A stretch of 64,000 nt of DNA from Plectrocnemia conspersa (GCA_009617715.1 VTFK01000028.1:248001-312000), one strand, 5' to 3'; positions 23,311 to 36,617 are shown, counted from the first letter of the stretch. Numbers and translations: made by a program. Notes: generated from the letters alone by a model not told the origin.

Positions 23311-24540
23311 CATAAAAAATAACCATAAATAAACATCTGATGTTAGTAAACAGATTTGGCGCAATATTGCTCTTAAATAAAACGAGACTTCATACTTCGC
23401 TAATTACTGTTGCAAAATTATTTATGATCAGAAAGTTTTAATTATCCCCATATTTTCCTACAGATTATCACCTGCCTTATTTTTTCAAAATACAAAATTA
23501 AATAATCAAAGTAATAACATAAAAAGCCTGTGACAGTAAAATAAATATTTTTATATTTAACTACACAATTGTTAAATTTTATATTATATGTGTACATATA
23601 TAATATAACAATTAATTCATTATTAAGTAAATCGATGGCATAAACCATTTCTGTAATTGAAACATATATTGATTATTAAAATTGTAGTTTTATAAATATA
23701 TATCGCTTTAATACAAATTAAAATAATCAGACATTTGACGAAATAATCTAATAGTTAAAGAAAAAATTGGTGGCTCGAGTCAGAAGAGAATTTTCGATGG
23801 CTCATTTCTAGCTACGGCTTATTTCTAATCATTTTTTATATTTGGATATATTGATTTTTCTTTAGTTTATTTTTAGAAAAACAACAACATTCGTAGTGTC
23901 TGTGATTTTTTCTATTCCTTTTTTTGTTTTATTTCCGCTTCTCCGCCCTAAAGCTCATTTGTCCAGTCCGGCCCATCCGTAGTACGACGCAAATTTACGA
24001 CCAACACGCGAATGAATCGGAACCGTTTTTAGCGAACGATTAGGTTTAACGCTCAAATTATTATCACAAGAAGCGAAAAAAGTATTAGCGAGGTGGCAGT
24101 TTAAAGGCTTGCTTTTGTATCGTTTCCTGGAATGAATAAATAAAATGGAAGGAAATTGCGCTTTTTACAAATTACAAATTTGGTATCAGTTTAAATGCAA
24201 TAAAATTTTTATTAGGATAAATATCTCATTAATAGGTAATATAACATTTAAATCAAATTAATTTAAGTTTAAACACTATAAATATTAATAGGCAAAGCTG
24301 CTGTTAGAATATTTAAAATAATATCTATAATATTAATACATGCACTAATAAAAAATTCATCTCGAATAAAGGCAAATTTAATAAGTGTTAGCTTAATCTG
24401 AACATTCTTGAAAAACCTATTAGTTTTTCCACTTCTATTTAGTATTTTCACAAGAAAACTGCACTTGTACCTTAACTTATTATTTTTAAGATGCAATATC
24501 GCTTTGTTGAGCTCAGTAATTTGTAGCTTACAACAGATGA
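23310..24540. other. AT-rich intergenic DNA with one GC-richer patch
   Basis: No gene is supported. At about 23,930-24,110 composition is more balanced and includes CGACGCAAATTTACGACC. Its function is unknown. Confidence 0.35.
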
Positions 24541-24544
24541 TTTT

Positions 24545-24800
24545 TTTCTGCATTATTTTATATGCCAGGTTTTTCTCTTTGGTTGCTTCTTGGCATTCTG
24601 TATCGAACCATTCCTTGTTGATGTTTCTTAATATTTTATACTATTGACGTAACAATATTTTACAGTTATTTTAATATGCTTTAGGTTATTTTTTTATAGC
24701 ATTGTTTTTGTAGTTATGCAAACCCTCTTTAATTTTTTGTTTATATTGTGTTACAATGTCTTTATTTTTTAGGAGTTCGATATTATATATTCTATGGTTT
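24545..24800 (-). mobile_element. LINE fragment (linker between endonuclease and RT)
   Basis: The minus strand encodes LLKNKDIVTQYKQKIKEGL, then after two stops NKEWFDTECQEATKEKNLAY. The WFD.EC..A...KN.AY pattern is characteristic of the linker preceding the reverse transcriptase in RTE-like and related insect LINEs. No RT core follows, so this is an isolated, decayed piece. Confidence 0.55.
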
Positions 24801-25022
24801 CTCCTTTATATGATACATACACACAGGGCTTTTTTTTTTAAAAAAAAGGATGCTGGAACTCAAGCATTTTACTAAAGAAAGTTATATTCAAATATCATTT
24901 AAATTAAATTTAAAGCAGCTTTTCCTACGCCATGAAGCGCATAAAAAAAGTAACCAAATATATATGAAAGATTTATTTATTTCAAAATGTATTGATATGA
25001 TAGTATTGGTCTAAGTATATTC

Positions 25023-25254
25023 AAACCGAATTTTTTGCTCAAATAGGGGCGCAAAACAATTATCACTTCTCAGAAGTCAAAATTCACGTCAAAAGCAATA
25101 AAATCGTGTCGGCGCCGTCGCAGTGGGAACGCTCGGTAACGAGCGTTCCCACTGCGATGGCGCTGACACGATTTTATTGCTTTTGACGTGAATTTTTGAC
25201 TTCTGAGAAGTGATAATTGTTTATTGCGCTCTCCTATTGGTCAAAATTCGGTTT
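25023..25254. repeat. Foldback MITE family F, copy 2: near-perfect 230-bp palindrome
   Basis: The left arm starts AAACCGAATTTTTTGCTC and the right arm is its complement ending CAAAATTCGGTTT. The two arms of about 114 bp pair with only a few mismatches around the centre ACGCTCGGTAACGAGCGT near 25,139. Landmarks paired in both arms include AATTATCACTTCTCAGAAGTC, AGCAATAAAATCGTGTC and GCAGTGGGAACGCTCG. There is no coding capacity. Related copies lie at 9.0 and 54.6 kb. A transcript would form a very long, near-perfect RNA hairpin. Confidence 0.85.
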
Positions 25255-28200
25255 ATATGTTCTTTATTCGATTCTCACTCATTGAAAATTGTAATATTGT
25301 AAAATTAAATTGTAGTTTCTTATCCATAACTTCTTATAATACCAATATTACCAAATTTTCTGTCGTCGTTTCTGTTATTATTTTTGTCATTTTTTAGTAG
25401 GACCGGCGATTGAGAAGTAACCGAAGTTTTCTTTAATTTTTAAACTTTTACACTTGACTTACATAATGACGTTATATTTAAAATAAATAAATAAAATGCT
25501 ACGCAGATTGTCAATCGCTTTTTAAAAATAATAATACCGTAAAAAATGTGCCGGAACGCCGTTCCACCGCATTACATGATCCATATACATATATGATACT
25601 TCTATGATAAAAAATATTGAGATTCATTGCATTTTGCATTACAAATCTCATAAGAAATAGTACCTAGAATATTTATATTATAATTAAATGGAATGCCAAT
25701 ATATTTTTTGTATATATATTATATATAGTATTGTGTATTTTGATAAAAATATGATAAAAAATACATACTTTTAACCATCCTAATTAAATTATATTTTTTT
25801 TAGATGCGCATTTTATTTTCGTTTAAAATATCAAAATATATAACAATTATAAACATACAATGAATAAAGCAAGATTTTTAATATTTATTTTCATGTTTTC
25901 ACACGAAAACACGAGTATTTTTTATCGCAGGATTCTCAACACCTGTTTTAATTTTTATGAAAATTGCTCGGTACACCGTGTCACATAAAATTTCGACCCA
26001 ACAATGGAACACCCAGCGCTTTCGAACAATGCAATACCCGTTGCATGGGTTTTCCTATTTTTTCCCAACTTCATATATTAGGTCGAGTTATAAATAACTG
26101 ACGCTTAACACAAAGGTGAATTTCTTTGAAAATAATATTTTTGTAATCCTCCTGCTTCATAATTTAAATTTTAACTTTACTGCTAATAAAATTCAATGTT
26201 TAATCAATCATTTAAAAGTTTTTAAAAAAAAATAAAAGACATTTCCCGTGACCTTATAAACTCAGTTTCTTGCGATTTAAAATGGCCTTATTAATTTCTA
26301 TTTTTTCGTATAGATTTTATGTCAACTTGTTTATAACCAGCAGAAATGTTGATCGAATCAGGAAGTTAGATGCAACCAAATCAATCACACATTATGTAAT
26401 GTAAGCCGGTGCATTGTCGTGGTGTAACATTGTTTGTTGCTTCTGATGCCTTAATTTCACTTGTCATTAAATATGTTTGTTAATCATTATACGCTGCTGT
26501 TTTAGTAATATTAAATACTAGCTATTTATTAAACTATCTGCATCTATGAGACTAACTTTAATAAGCTAAAATGTCAATTAAAAAATTTTTACGATACAAA
26601 ACGGGCGGTTCTAGTTATATTACTCAAAATTAAATGCACACATTGTATCTCCGGTCACACTGTGTCATTTTGAAAGGCAAATAGTGTATTTTTTGCAAAT
26701 AGTAGAAGCTCTGCAGCAATAAATCAACGCTCGTTTCCAGTTCCTAGCGATAACATATGGCCGTGGACATGTCGCTAGGCTCCATTGCCTTTTTGTTACC
26801 GCATTCATCACACCATATTCAATATGAATCGACTACTAGCCATCGGCTTAATTGAAAGCAAACACACATGCACACATATGCAATTTGGCAACGTATTTAC
26901 AGATGAAAAAATGGGATGTCAAGTACGAGCCAATTTTTAAATCGTTATATTCGGATACATTTCAGCCTGTGAAATTAATAAATTTATCCATTTTAACTAT
27001 TTAAGTTAAAGCAATTATACGTTGCTTATAAAATAAATACATTATACTAATTTATTTTATTAATATCTATTGCATGGCGAGTTAGTGAGATTAGGGATGA
27101 CTCATCAGTTCAGAGCTATTTTGTGTCTGAGCAATGAAAGTTATTTATGAATTTATTAAGATGAACTGAATAATTAAAATGTGAATACAGTGCATTATTT
27201 AAAGTAAATATACTTAAGCACAATTAATCGGTATCATTTTTTGATTAATCAACCATATTGTAATGATGCCATGTATGTATACTTATATTGAAAGTTTCTA
27301 GTGCATGCGATCTTTATCAAGGCATTAGCTTTCAGGTAACGTTGAACTTATTTGCAGTTTCATTATGCACCCCATGCAACGCCAGCAAAATGGATTTTCA
27401 CAGCCTACTTAGACTACCTACAACTAGTTGGAAACGTGAAGCTGCAATCCCGGCATAACACTATTCTAGATCACGTTCCTAAGGAGATTACGACCCTCTG
27501 ATTCGATTCTCACAATGCGAATTCAACGCTCGGTTATTAATATCAAAATGGAGGCAACATAGATACAGGTTGCGAAATGAAAACTTATTGAAGGACTACA
27601 TAGTAAGTAAGAAGCAAACTAATAGAACGACTCATAACTATTATGTAATCCTTTCTTTCCGTATTACTGACTTGAATGTGACTAAAAACGATACGACAAA
27701 TTTCATTTTATTTTATTATATGTTTACTATGTTATTATATATAGTTCTATTTGTATTTTGCATACATACATAATTTATAAATAAACATCTAAAATTTAAG
27801 TCTTAAAAAATAGTTTAAAATATGATCATGTCGATATAAGTACAATAATATAAAATAATATATTTCGCAATTATTCTACACGATACATATCACAAATTGG
27901 TTTGTAGTTGTGTGAGCACTTCTTCCTTTCGGCCTAAAATTTCAAAAGAGGGTTGCAAAATCTGGAAATGCGATTTGCAACGGTCCATGGCGGAGCGTGT
28001 AGGTGATCTCGGCGGTTTCAAAAACCCAGGAAACATAATAATAATAAGCCTCTCTACGAAAGCTCTTTACGAAGCTCTCCTTGCGCTACGTACCAGTTGA
28101 AAAGTTTCCTATCGTTATATTTTGCTGCTTCAATTTCCAGACGAAAGCGGCGAGGATCCTACTTCGAAATTTTTACTTCGGACCCTGGACACGGCGACTT

Positions 28201-31200
28201 TCAGCCGAGATTTATTTTGCTACATTTCGCGTCGTTACATAAAATTATTTCCTCTTATACAACCTTGTTATATATTGTGTGCTGCTTTCATATTTCATAA
28301 TCAATAATATATTTTAGTTATAATCGATTGAAAAATATTTGTACTTAAAAATATTAGTTTACTTTGTTAAGTTTTCTTATTAAAAAAATCACAGATGAAT
28401 TTATATGAGGAAAAATACATTTTTCTGCTGTAAAAGAATTCAGAGGAAATATAGAGAACGTATTATATCTGAATTTGTACCCTAATGCAAATTTTGTAGC
28501 ATTTATTTATTGTAGCACTTTTTAAAGTTGCTGAAAGGGGTTGTCAACAATCCGTCTATGCTATGCAATTTTTACCTGTAAGCTAGAGTCTATAGAAAGC
28601 ATCGGTGAGCAAACTTTTTTCAATTTCAACCCCTCATTTTGTTGCGGCCCATGGACAAGCGTATTTTTAATCGTCAATGTAGACTTGCGCTTATGTTTCT
28701 TACATGTTAGAAGTCTGTATAAAACACATAATTTTATTTTGCATGTGGATATAAATATTTTATAAAAGTAAAATACTTTTGAAAATCTTTAATTATGTGT
28801 ATCTAATGCGCTTGTAAAGAACTCATACTTACTTTTATGTTTGAATTCATATTATAAAACGCAAGCTGTTAGTCATTATCTAGCCACGTCATACTTTATC
28901 ACTCGCTAAGAGACTGAAAGAGTACGCAATATGTGTCGCGTCGCTTGGCACCCCATCTGGCGGCTATTGAGACTGTCGTCTGTTTGCCCCTGCTCTCGTC
29001 ACATAAATGAATTTAAATTTAAATAATATATGTATATTTCGCTATTTTATTAATACTTAAAAATACCTTAAAAAGTTTCTTTCGACGCCCTCGGGGGTCG
29101 GGAACTGTGTTTTGTGCCCTAGAGAGTCACGATATATACGAGGAGCTAAAACAATTCATTACATATGGTTATTGCTTTTATTTTACACAAAATTTTAATA
29201 TATATTTGTTCTTGTATAACTATGAAAAACTTTCCAGGGCACGATGGTCAGATTTCTAATAAATAATTTCAAAAATGTAGAAATATCGAAAAAATTAGAC
29301 TCATTTTGATTTTTTCCTCATACAAAATGCAATATAAATCCCGGCCAAAGTTGCATGGCTAAACTGAGTCATAAATACCAACCCACACATATACCGTAAT
29401 ATTAGCATACACACAGCGTCACATAGCGCAACGCTACATTGGCGGGAAATAGCGGCGCGTAAAATTGAATTTGGAAGCCGACTGCGCTTCCCGCCAAAGT
29501 TAATTACCGAACTCCATTAGAGAGCACCACCACCACCTGGCGGTAGCGACACGGAACTAACACCCCGACATGGACCGACGCCGTAACCACCGGAGCTCAC
29601 TTCAAAAGTAGCCACTGCCTGTGTAAGTCGAAATGAAAATAAATCGACAAGAAAATATGGCTAGCAAAATACAACCGTAATGAGTGAAAAAAGTTGAGGA
29701 TCAATTTATGATGCGTTTTATCCCACTCATAATATACTTGCCTTCCTTAAATATAATAATCATTGATCGTTTACATTTTTAATGCTACGTACTACATCTT
29801 TAAAATATGCAGTAGATCATTCAAATCAGTTTATTGCCATGAATTTAAAATTACACTATTAATGGTTGGTAAGATTTTGCGGTAAATAGAGAGAGCAAAA
29901 TTATTATTTCAAAGTCCCCGCACGTCACTGCTTTGTATATGTAGTCTTAAGGGACAACGTCACTCGCACGCGGACTGGAACGGAGTTCTGTCATACAGAA
30001 TCCCATATAACAATGACATGAAAATGTTTATGAATGAAATATAAAAAGTATGTGTTATTACAACATTAAATTACAAATACATTGCATGGTTTCTTATAAA
30101 ATCAGATGATAAAAAATGATAGTGCAAATAATATGTAAATTACAAATCTTGAATCTGCTATATATCGTTTTTTAAAAGGCGGAACGCCTGAATGCATCGA
30201 GATAAAGCTCACCAAAGAAACAAACCTAAATTAAAACAAATAAACCCGATTCAGTTCCTCGGGCGCTGTGCTTCATTACAGGTAGGGAACGCCACCGTTC
30301 GTCGTCGAGATTGTATCAAATTAGTGAGTTCGCCGGCAATAAAAATGCAAATTCCAGACAGCCACCCTCCATACACCGGATTCGACTAACCTTAGTCGCC
30401 TCCTCTCCTCTTCACCCGAGCGAGGAAATTGCGCTTATGAAATCGTCATTTTAATTCGTCGACCTTGTATCCTCGATTTGAGATTACTTCTTCCTGAATT
30501 CCACTCTCTCACTCTATGGGTCATTTTTGCCACGGTCCCATCCGCGATGCTAGGATATGGACCTATGAAAAATAATTAGCGCCGTTTCAGGGTTAATCTT
30601 TTAAATCGCCTGGGGCGTGAGGAATCCTGAGCCAGAAATTAGCGTGATCCGCGAAATTAGAACGATCAAGAGCGGATTTGGGAAAGAGTAGGCCATTCAC
30701 TTTCGAGCTCAAGTTTTATAATTTAACATTTTGCATATGAAATTATTTGATTTAGTGTTGATGAGAACAATGTATTTAATTATATTTTTACTTTTTCTCT
30801 TACTTATTAAAGTAAAAATTCTTTTTAATAATCGGAGATTTGGTGTCAATGTTTTAATATAATATTCAACCTCTTAACATATAAATTAATAATCTGTATA
30901 TTATATATTACAAAAACATACTATTATTAGTAATTAACTTCAGTCAAATCAGTTTAGTTAAAAGTAATCGTTAATAAGAAGGATGAGCCTGGTGCTTTGG
31001 TATCATTTGTCTATATTAGTCTCTGTTTATGTCAGCAGCAGCCTTAAATCTCCTTGGTCAATTATTCGCAGTCGGTCCTCTTTTTGGTTAAAAGATTTGT
31101 GACCGCATTAAATCCACGTAGATATACAATCAACGATTTTCTTGCGATAACCCAAAGCTTTTATACGCGTTTTTAAATTAATGTCTTTTGTAATTGAAAT

Positions 31201-33410
31201 GATTATTTAGCACTTGAGATACTAAACCCAATTGGTATTTATTTATTAAAAATGTTTCTTTAAAGCAGGTATTTAAATAGCATAGCGATTGATAAATTAT
31301 TAATGTACTGCGTTTGTACAATACAAGTTTTGTTATATTTTTTCCTTTCTTTGCAGCTGTGAATTAATTTTAATTTATTTATAATACAAATGTATCTAAT
31401 TATATAGTTTATAGATTTAAAGCTTAATGTAGTTTTTTCATAATGGATCATAAAACTCGTAAACTGAGTTTAAGAGATTTTAAATTATTCTTTCGTGGAG
31501 GAACAAGGGTTTGAATTTTTAGTTGCTTTTATTACAAAGCTATCCTCAAATAAATCATATTTACATCTTACTTCTTTCCAGGAGGAATATTACTAATGAT
31601 CAAATTGACTAATCACAGCAATGTTAAACATCTGAAGACTTACAACGGTCTAAGCTTTTAGTATCTACAAAATCAAAAACGAACCTTAGATTACCTGATA
31701 TTTCGTAGTACAGAGTACTAATTTTATTCACTTATTGCAACTTTTATGCACGATTAGAAGCGTGAATAATGAAATAAACGAACAGGGTTGTTACACTTTG
31801 AGCTTTTGATAGCTCAGTGCAGATGGCGCACGCTAGCTTCAAAATGGCCACCGTTGTGGTCGTTTGAAATGGCCGCCATTGTCGCTTCAAAAATAGTTAC
31901 GCGTTGTTTATTTTTATTATTATGGCTAGTGCGCCGTTTCTGGCGCTACTACTAGCAGGTGCTCCTTCCAAAGCATTTGTCCGATCGATTATAGCGAAAA
32001 TACATTTGCATCGAACGGTAATCGTTTATTTTACTGCTTATATATTTATGGACATATCCCAACTTGAAAACGAATTTTCCCGACTAAATTTTTGTTTTGT
32101 TAAGAGCCGGGTGAACAACTCGCACTTTTTCTTATCCAAGAAAGATGTTTATTAAAGGTAAAAATAATTGTAATATTAGTACTACATACTATTCATATAA
32201 GTAAAGACAAACTTAAACGTTGTTAATTATAAAAAGTATTCTCACAAGGTATGCTTGAATATGATTCTTTCAAGTCGCGTCGACGAGTGTACATGGAAAA
32301 GCACTTTTTTAGATTCCTGATCTAGAATAATCACAATCCGAATAATATGGAAAAACTAAACGAATGAAATTAATCGATAGTACAACAATACATTTACCCT
32401 AATTTACAGTTGGTCACAGTGAAGATTTCAACATCTCGATTGTATCGCCAATATTGCCATAGCCTCTTGCATCGACGTTCTTCGTCGTTAGTCAACTCGC
32501 AGCTTCCGAGAACGGCCATAACTTTATTAAAAGTTGTATCGTAGTAACCTGCGCCATGATTTGCACGAAGCCAATCGGCGCCGTCGCAAAGTTTGCCAAT
32601 TATGTACCCGGCACCGCAATTTACGCTGGAGTGTCTGGTCCGCAATTATCCGAGCAAGTCCGAGTCCAAATTCTGATACTAGATCGTTAAGTTCGAATAA
32701 TAATACGCAATACATTATCGACGCGGTGTGTAGGAAACTTTTAACGAAGCGAGTGTTGCTAACAGCAGACCCGATTAGGCAACGCGCCATTTAACAAGCG
32801 GCCTTTAACAGCCGACAACCTCTTGGTCTTTGGGGGAAGTTTTCGCACAAATTTCGATCGGCGAATGCAATGGCGCCAGGTTTCGCTTAATGCTACGACC
32901 GTGCCGGATTACGGTTCAAGGTGAAGCGTTGAATACGGAATTGGAACAGAGGGGTGTTCCAGAAAATGGTTTTATCTTAAAAACAACATTTTGGTCTTGG
33001 TAACCTAATTGACTTTTTTTACATGATGGATTTTCGATCGCATATGTACACATAAGCTGTGGAAGCGCCGCTTCCTTGATATTGTGTCCTAAATTACTAT
33101 TTTAGTACAGCAAATTCTTAATTATTTTGTTTGATTAATTTTCTTCACTTATGAATGTATATATTACAGTGAAGGTGTATTTGTAAAAACATATTTTAGA
33201 TGAAATTATATCGGAATACATTTTCCTTGTTAGGTATATATTTCTACTACAACAAATTTTGCTTAAAAAAATAGTTGTAGGGCAAAATAATCCAAACTTA
33301 CGTGTGATTTATTTACTATGGGCAAAGACTAAGCGGCATTTTAGTAACAATTACGTGACAGCGGCGTAGGGCAACATATTCTTTGGTCGACTATGGCGGA
33401 AAGATAACGA
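25255..33410. other. Long gene-free stretch
   Basis: About 8 kb without a recognisable gene. Two short pieces at about 24,826-24,865 and 25,540-25,565, either side of the foldback element, share a poly(A) run followed by a TGC(C/T)GGAAC motif and are probably remnants of one transposon. GC-richer patches at about 27,940-28,220, 28,890-29,000, 29,400-29,600, 30,240-30,700, 31,800-32,000 and 32,390-32,960 may be conserved non-coding sequence. The last one has overlapping open frames on both strands; the minus-strand frame 32,394-32,645 (ending DEERRCKRLWQYWRYNRDVE) matches no domain I know. Confidence 0.35.
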
Positions 33411-33419
33411 CCAGTGGCG

Positions 33420-33625
33420 CCTCGTCCGCAGATCTCTCGTAACATCATTAAAATAATAACACTAATCTCATAAATACGATAGAAATTGAAAAATTTGAAC
33501 CCAAGTCTTTTAAGAATTAATCACTGTCACACATATAGTGCATCCCTGACTTTCTCCAGTGGTCGAGAGCAGGTATCCCGACTAGCTGAAAATTAAGCCT
33601 ATCCGCGCTTCAGAATTACGCCACT
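33420..33625 (-). repeat. tRNA-derived SINE-like repeat, copy S2 (most complete)
   Basis: On the minus strand the order is a head related to the repeat at 35.7 kb (GCGTAATTCTGAAGCGCGGA, then GCTCTCGACCACTGGAG), a GGGTTCAAAT B-box-like sequence, and a body with CAATTTCTATCGT. The body matches S1 (8.5 kb) and S3 (43.5 kb). It thus links the head-only and body-only copies into one family. Confidence 0.5.
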
Positions 33626-33629
33626 AACT

Positions 33630-34580
33630 GATTTATTGATGAAGTTTGAATTTGACATATAATATGTTTATCTATAAAAATATACAATGTAGAAAATTCG
33701 ACTTACTGTAGTATAGAATAATGTAAAACTTTCGCTCATGGTTAAAAAACAACTATTCTCGCTCTCTTACATGTACATACTACATATACCGCTGTAAGAC
33801 TCATCCGGTGTTGCCTTGTTTATTTATTTAAGTTTCAAAAGTTTACTACGATCGTTGATATGTGTGGTGGAGTTTTAAGACAAATTTTACTTCGAAAATA
33901 CCGTAAATAAAGTTTTAATATTTTTACTGATTTGTGTTCTATGATATTTGCCATCGCCAATAAATTTTCAATGAAATAATTTGCTTTTGAAATACTTTTG
34001 ATTTGAAAAGACACTAATTACCAGTATCACGCATATACAAGTATTCTTGAAATTAATCTATATTCAACTATTTCGTTACCTCTACTACAACAGAAAGCGG
34101 TCTGTGCAATGTTTTGACAAACAATGAAGCTCCATTCACAGATTCACTCGCGTAGAGGCCAGCGCTTAAAGTAAAAATTTAATAAAAATAGAGATTAATA
34201 TTATTTTCATCACAAAATTAAAAAAACACGATGAAATAAAATTGTGCTAATTCTAGGGTTGGTTTTGCAGTTGCTAAAGACAACATGGCAATTATTCCAG
34301 ATCTTCAGTAAATGTACTCAAATTATCACTTAATTTATTGTTTTTTTCCTTGAATTATTACTATTAAAGTTTTATTTTATATTCTTATTTTTTATCAAAA
34401 GTTTATTGATTTGGGTTAAGAAATATTGCCTTATTCACTATACTCACTAAACATATCGTTGAGATTATTACTTGTTTAAGCATTTCGACAACTTCTCGCA
34501 TCTTTTATTTCGATCAATAAAGTTAAAACTGAAAAAAACGCCGTTGACTTAAATATTATAAATCGTATTTTTAAATGAAT
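33630..34580. other. AT-rich intergenic DNA
   Basis: I see nothing coding or repetitive that can be defended. Confidence 0.35.
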
Positions 34581-34596
34581 GTACCCATATGTGTAG

Positions 34597-34615
34597 TATA
34601 TATATATATATATAC
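34597..34615. repeat. (TA)n microsatellite
   Basis: An uninterrupted TA run of about nine units lies just upstream of the promoter-like segment. Confidence 0.9.
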
Positions 34616-34639
34616 AATCGAGAGTAAGTAAGGTAAAAA

Positions 34640-34915
34640 AAACCTTTCCCTCACTCTGAGAGAGTATATATAAACGCGAACACAGTAAACTCACTTTCAC
34701 AAGAAACTTTTAGTTAGAACCTAACACTTCGACACTTCGCTTCAGACTTGGAAGCGAGAGCTACGCCTAGTATCGACTAAAACGATCCGTATAATATCTG
34801 AGAAGGCAGCCGCTTCCCACTTACATAATATCGTAGAAGTCCTCAGAATCCAATAGTTTAACTATATATTCTTGACGATTAGACTACGTTACGCAATATT
34901 AAGAAAATAAATACG
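34640..34915 (+). promoter_or_regulatory. Core-promoter-like segment, possibly part of a solo LTR
   Basis: A GAGA-like run (CACTCTGAGAGAG) precedes TATATATAAA at 34,665-34,674, and 24-28 bp further on is TCACTTTC, close to the arthropod initiator. About 215 bp downstream is an AATAAA at about 34,907. TATA, initiator and a poly(A) signal within 300 bp is the layout of an LTR. However, I could not identify matching TG...CA ends with a target duplication, and no retroelement body adjoins. No open reading frame follows, so a protein-gene promoter is less likely. Confidence 0.3.
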
Positions 34916-35079
34916 TATATCATCAGTGCACAAGAGAGGCCAATTTATTATTTTTGATAAGTGCCAGAGACTTCCTGCTTGAGTCCATTACTGTGTATAG
35001 AATGAGAGTTTCGTCATAACATACAAGTGATTTTTTCTTATTTGTTTTACGCGCGTGATTTATCCAAGCGTGTGCGCGT

Positions 35080-35420
35080 TTATTGTAGCCACCTTCGCGA
35101 AATAAAAAAACAATTTTTCAGCAATTTCGACAGCAGCAAATTTCTTGATGGCGCTGCGTCATGAAAAAAGCTGGGAGATGGATACATGGCGTGTTTGAGC
35201 GAGCCGTCATGTCCCGCAACTCGGGATAAACACACATAAATCATTTCTCCGACGCCGGAACAACCGGATATCCCCCGTTTTGTGTGTACCGTGTACAAAA
35301 AAAATCAAGGCCGGCCAGGAATTCGGACACCCGGAGCGCTCCTCCGTTTTGCCCCCAAATAATAGTCGTCCCCCGCTGCTGAATGAAACATTGGACAAAT
35401 GCGAAAGCTTAGGTTCGTCG
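35080..35420. other. GC-richer island of unknown function
   Basis: Balanced base composition, CpG-containing runs (CGACGCCGGAACAACCGG, GGCCGGCC) and open frames on both strands, none with a recognisable product. It resembles the other islands of the gene-free half and could be conserved regulatory sequence. Confidence 0.3.
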
Positions 35421-35689
35421 GTGGGCGGAAAATTTCAGATTTTTTTTTATTTTTTTTTCGCATGGCAAAAATCAATTTTCGCTACCTGGCCAATCATGAA
35501 GCGAGGTAAAAAATACGGATATACAGCTTTACAGATCACGTGCGCGACTCACAACGTGTCTCGTTTGTTCTTCTATCACGTTTTACTTTTATATTAAATA
35601 AAGTTAAAGATATTGAAATTGTAAAACGTATATATTTAGAAATATTGTATAATGTGAAAAATAGCAGGAAATTGTTGTGGAATGGGAAG

Positions 35690-35810
35690 CAATAAAGTGC
35701 TACAGCGCGAGTGATCAGCCTCGCTCCAGCGGTCGGGAGCAGAACCCGCGCGAGTAGCAAACATGAAGCCCATCCTCGCCACAGAATTACTCGATATATT
35801 TTTTTCCAAT
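35690..35810 (-). repeat. tRNA-like SINE head, copy S4
   Basis: The minus strand reads GAGTAATTCTGTGGCGAGGA, then GGGTTCTGCTCCCGACC and GCTGGAGCGAGGC. TGGCGAGGATGG resembles an A box and GGTTCTGCTCC a degenerate B box, about 35 bp apart. The head is shared with S2; the TTTCTATCG body is absent. Confidence 0.45.
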
Positions 35811-35819
35811 ATATCAGAC

Positions 35820-36617
35820 TTTCTGCAATATGCTACTGTAATTTTAGCTCTAATTGTAATCGTAATTTTGTGATTTTTTTGTAACATGTATATGTCAGTA
35901 AATAATGTACTTAAATCCACTTTTTGCTTTTTTTGCTTTTACATTGAATAAAAAGATTTTTTTTCAAAGAACGTATTATAAATATTATAGACGAAAATCA
36001 TAAATCATTACATCCCGACGAAAAATTATTGAAAAGTTATATTTTTTTCATAACTGCTAAAGTCCTTTGAACAATGTTGATAAAATTTACTATTTTATAA
36101 AATATTTTTATTGGTACAAGCTCTGGTATGTCCAATCTTGTACGTGTATGTATACAACAGGCGGGAAGTATCAGAGCTGTACAAAATCATTGAAAATAAT
36201 AAACTTATTGTCATAATTATTGTTTTCACCTTTCAGCTTAAAAAAGTTGCCGACCCTTGTATTCGACAATCCACTATCTACAATTTTACATATATTATTT
36301 GTAAATCATTACTAATCTCCATTATTAGACCATTTATTCATGTTCTTTGTTTATACAATAATTTCTTGATTAAAATATTAAATTATTGTCATAAATAATG
36401 TTTATTTAATGAACCCTGTTTAGACCAAAACGATTTGTTTACACTTCTGTTACCATATCAACATGGGTAACTGTCAAGATAACAACAGTGTAAATTCTTC
36501 TTTAATATCTTAAACATAAAATAAAACGATTTTACTCAACATTTTATAAACTTTTAAGACACTCATCGAGGAGACTCTAACATGTGACATCCCGGAGGAG
36601 CTTTTCGACATAAAAAA
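35820..36617. promoter_or_regulatory. Upstream region of CDK20
   Basis: AT-rich DNA with no gene. The CDK20 promoter should lie in the last few hundred bases. No TATA box or CpG cluster stands out there, as is common for housekeeping genes. Confidence 0.3.

Noticed and set aside
26745..26781. Hairpin CCTAGCGA ... TCGCTAGG
   Set aside because: An 8-bp stem with an imperfect interior; not enough to claim a structured RNA or an element end.
27897..28307. Three plus-strand frames in a GC-richer patch
   Set aside because: Overlapping frames with no domain; composition effect.
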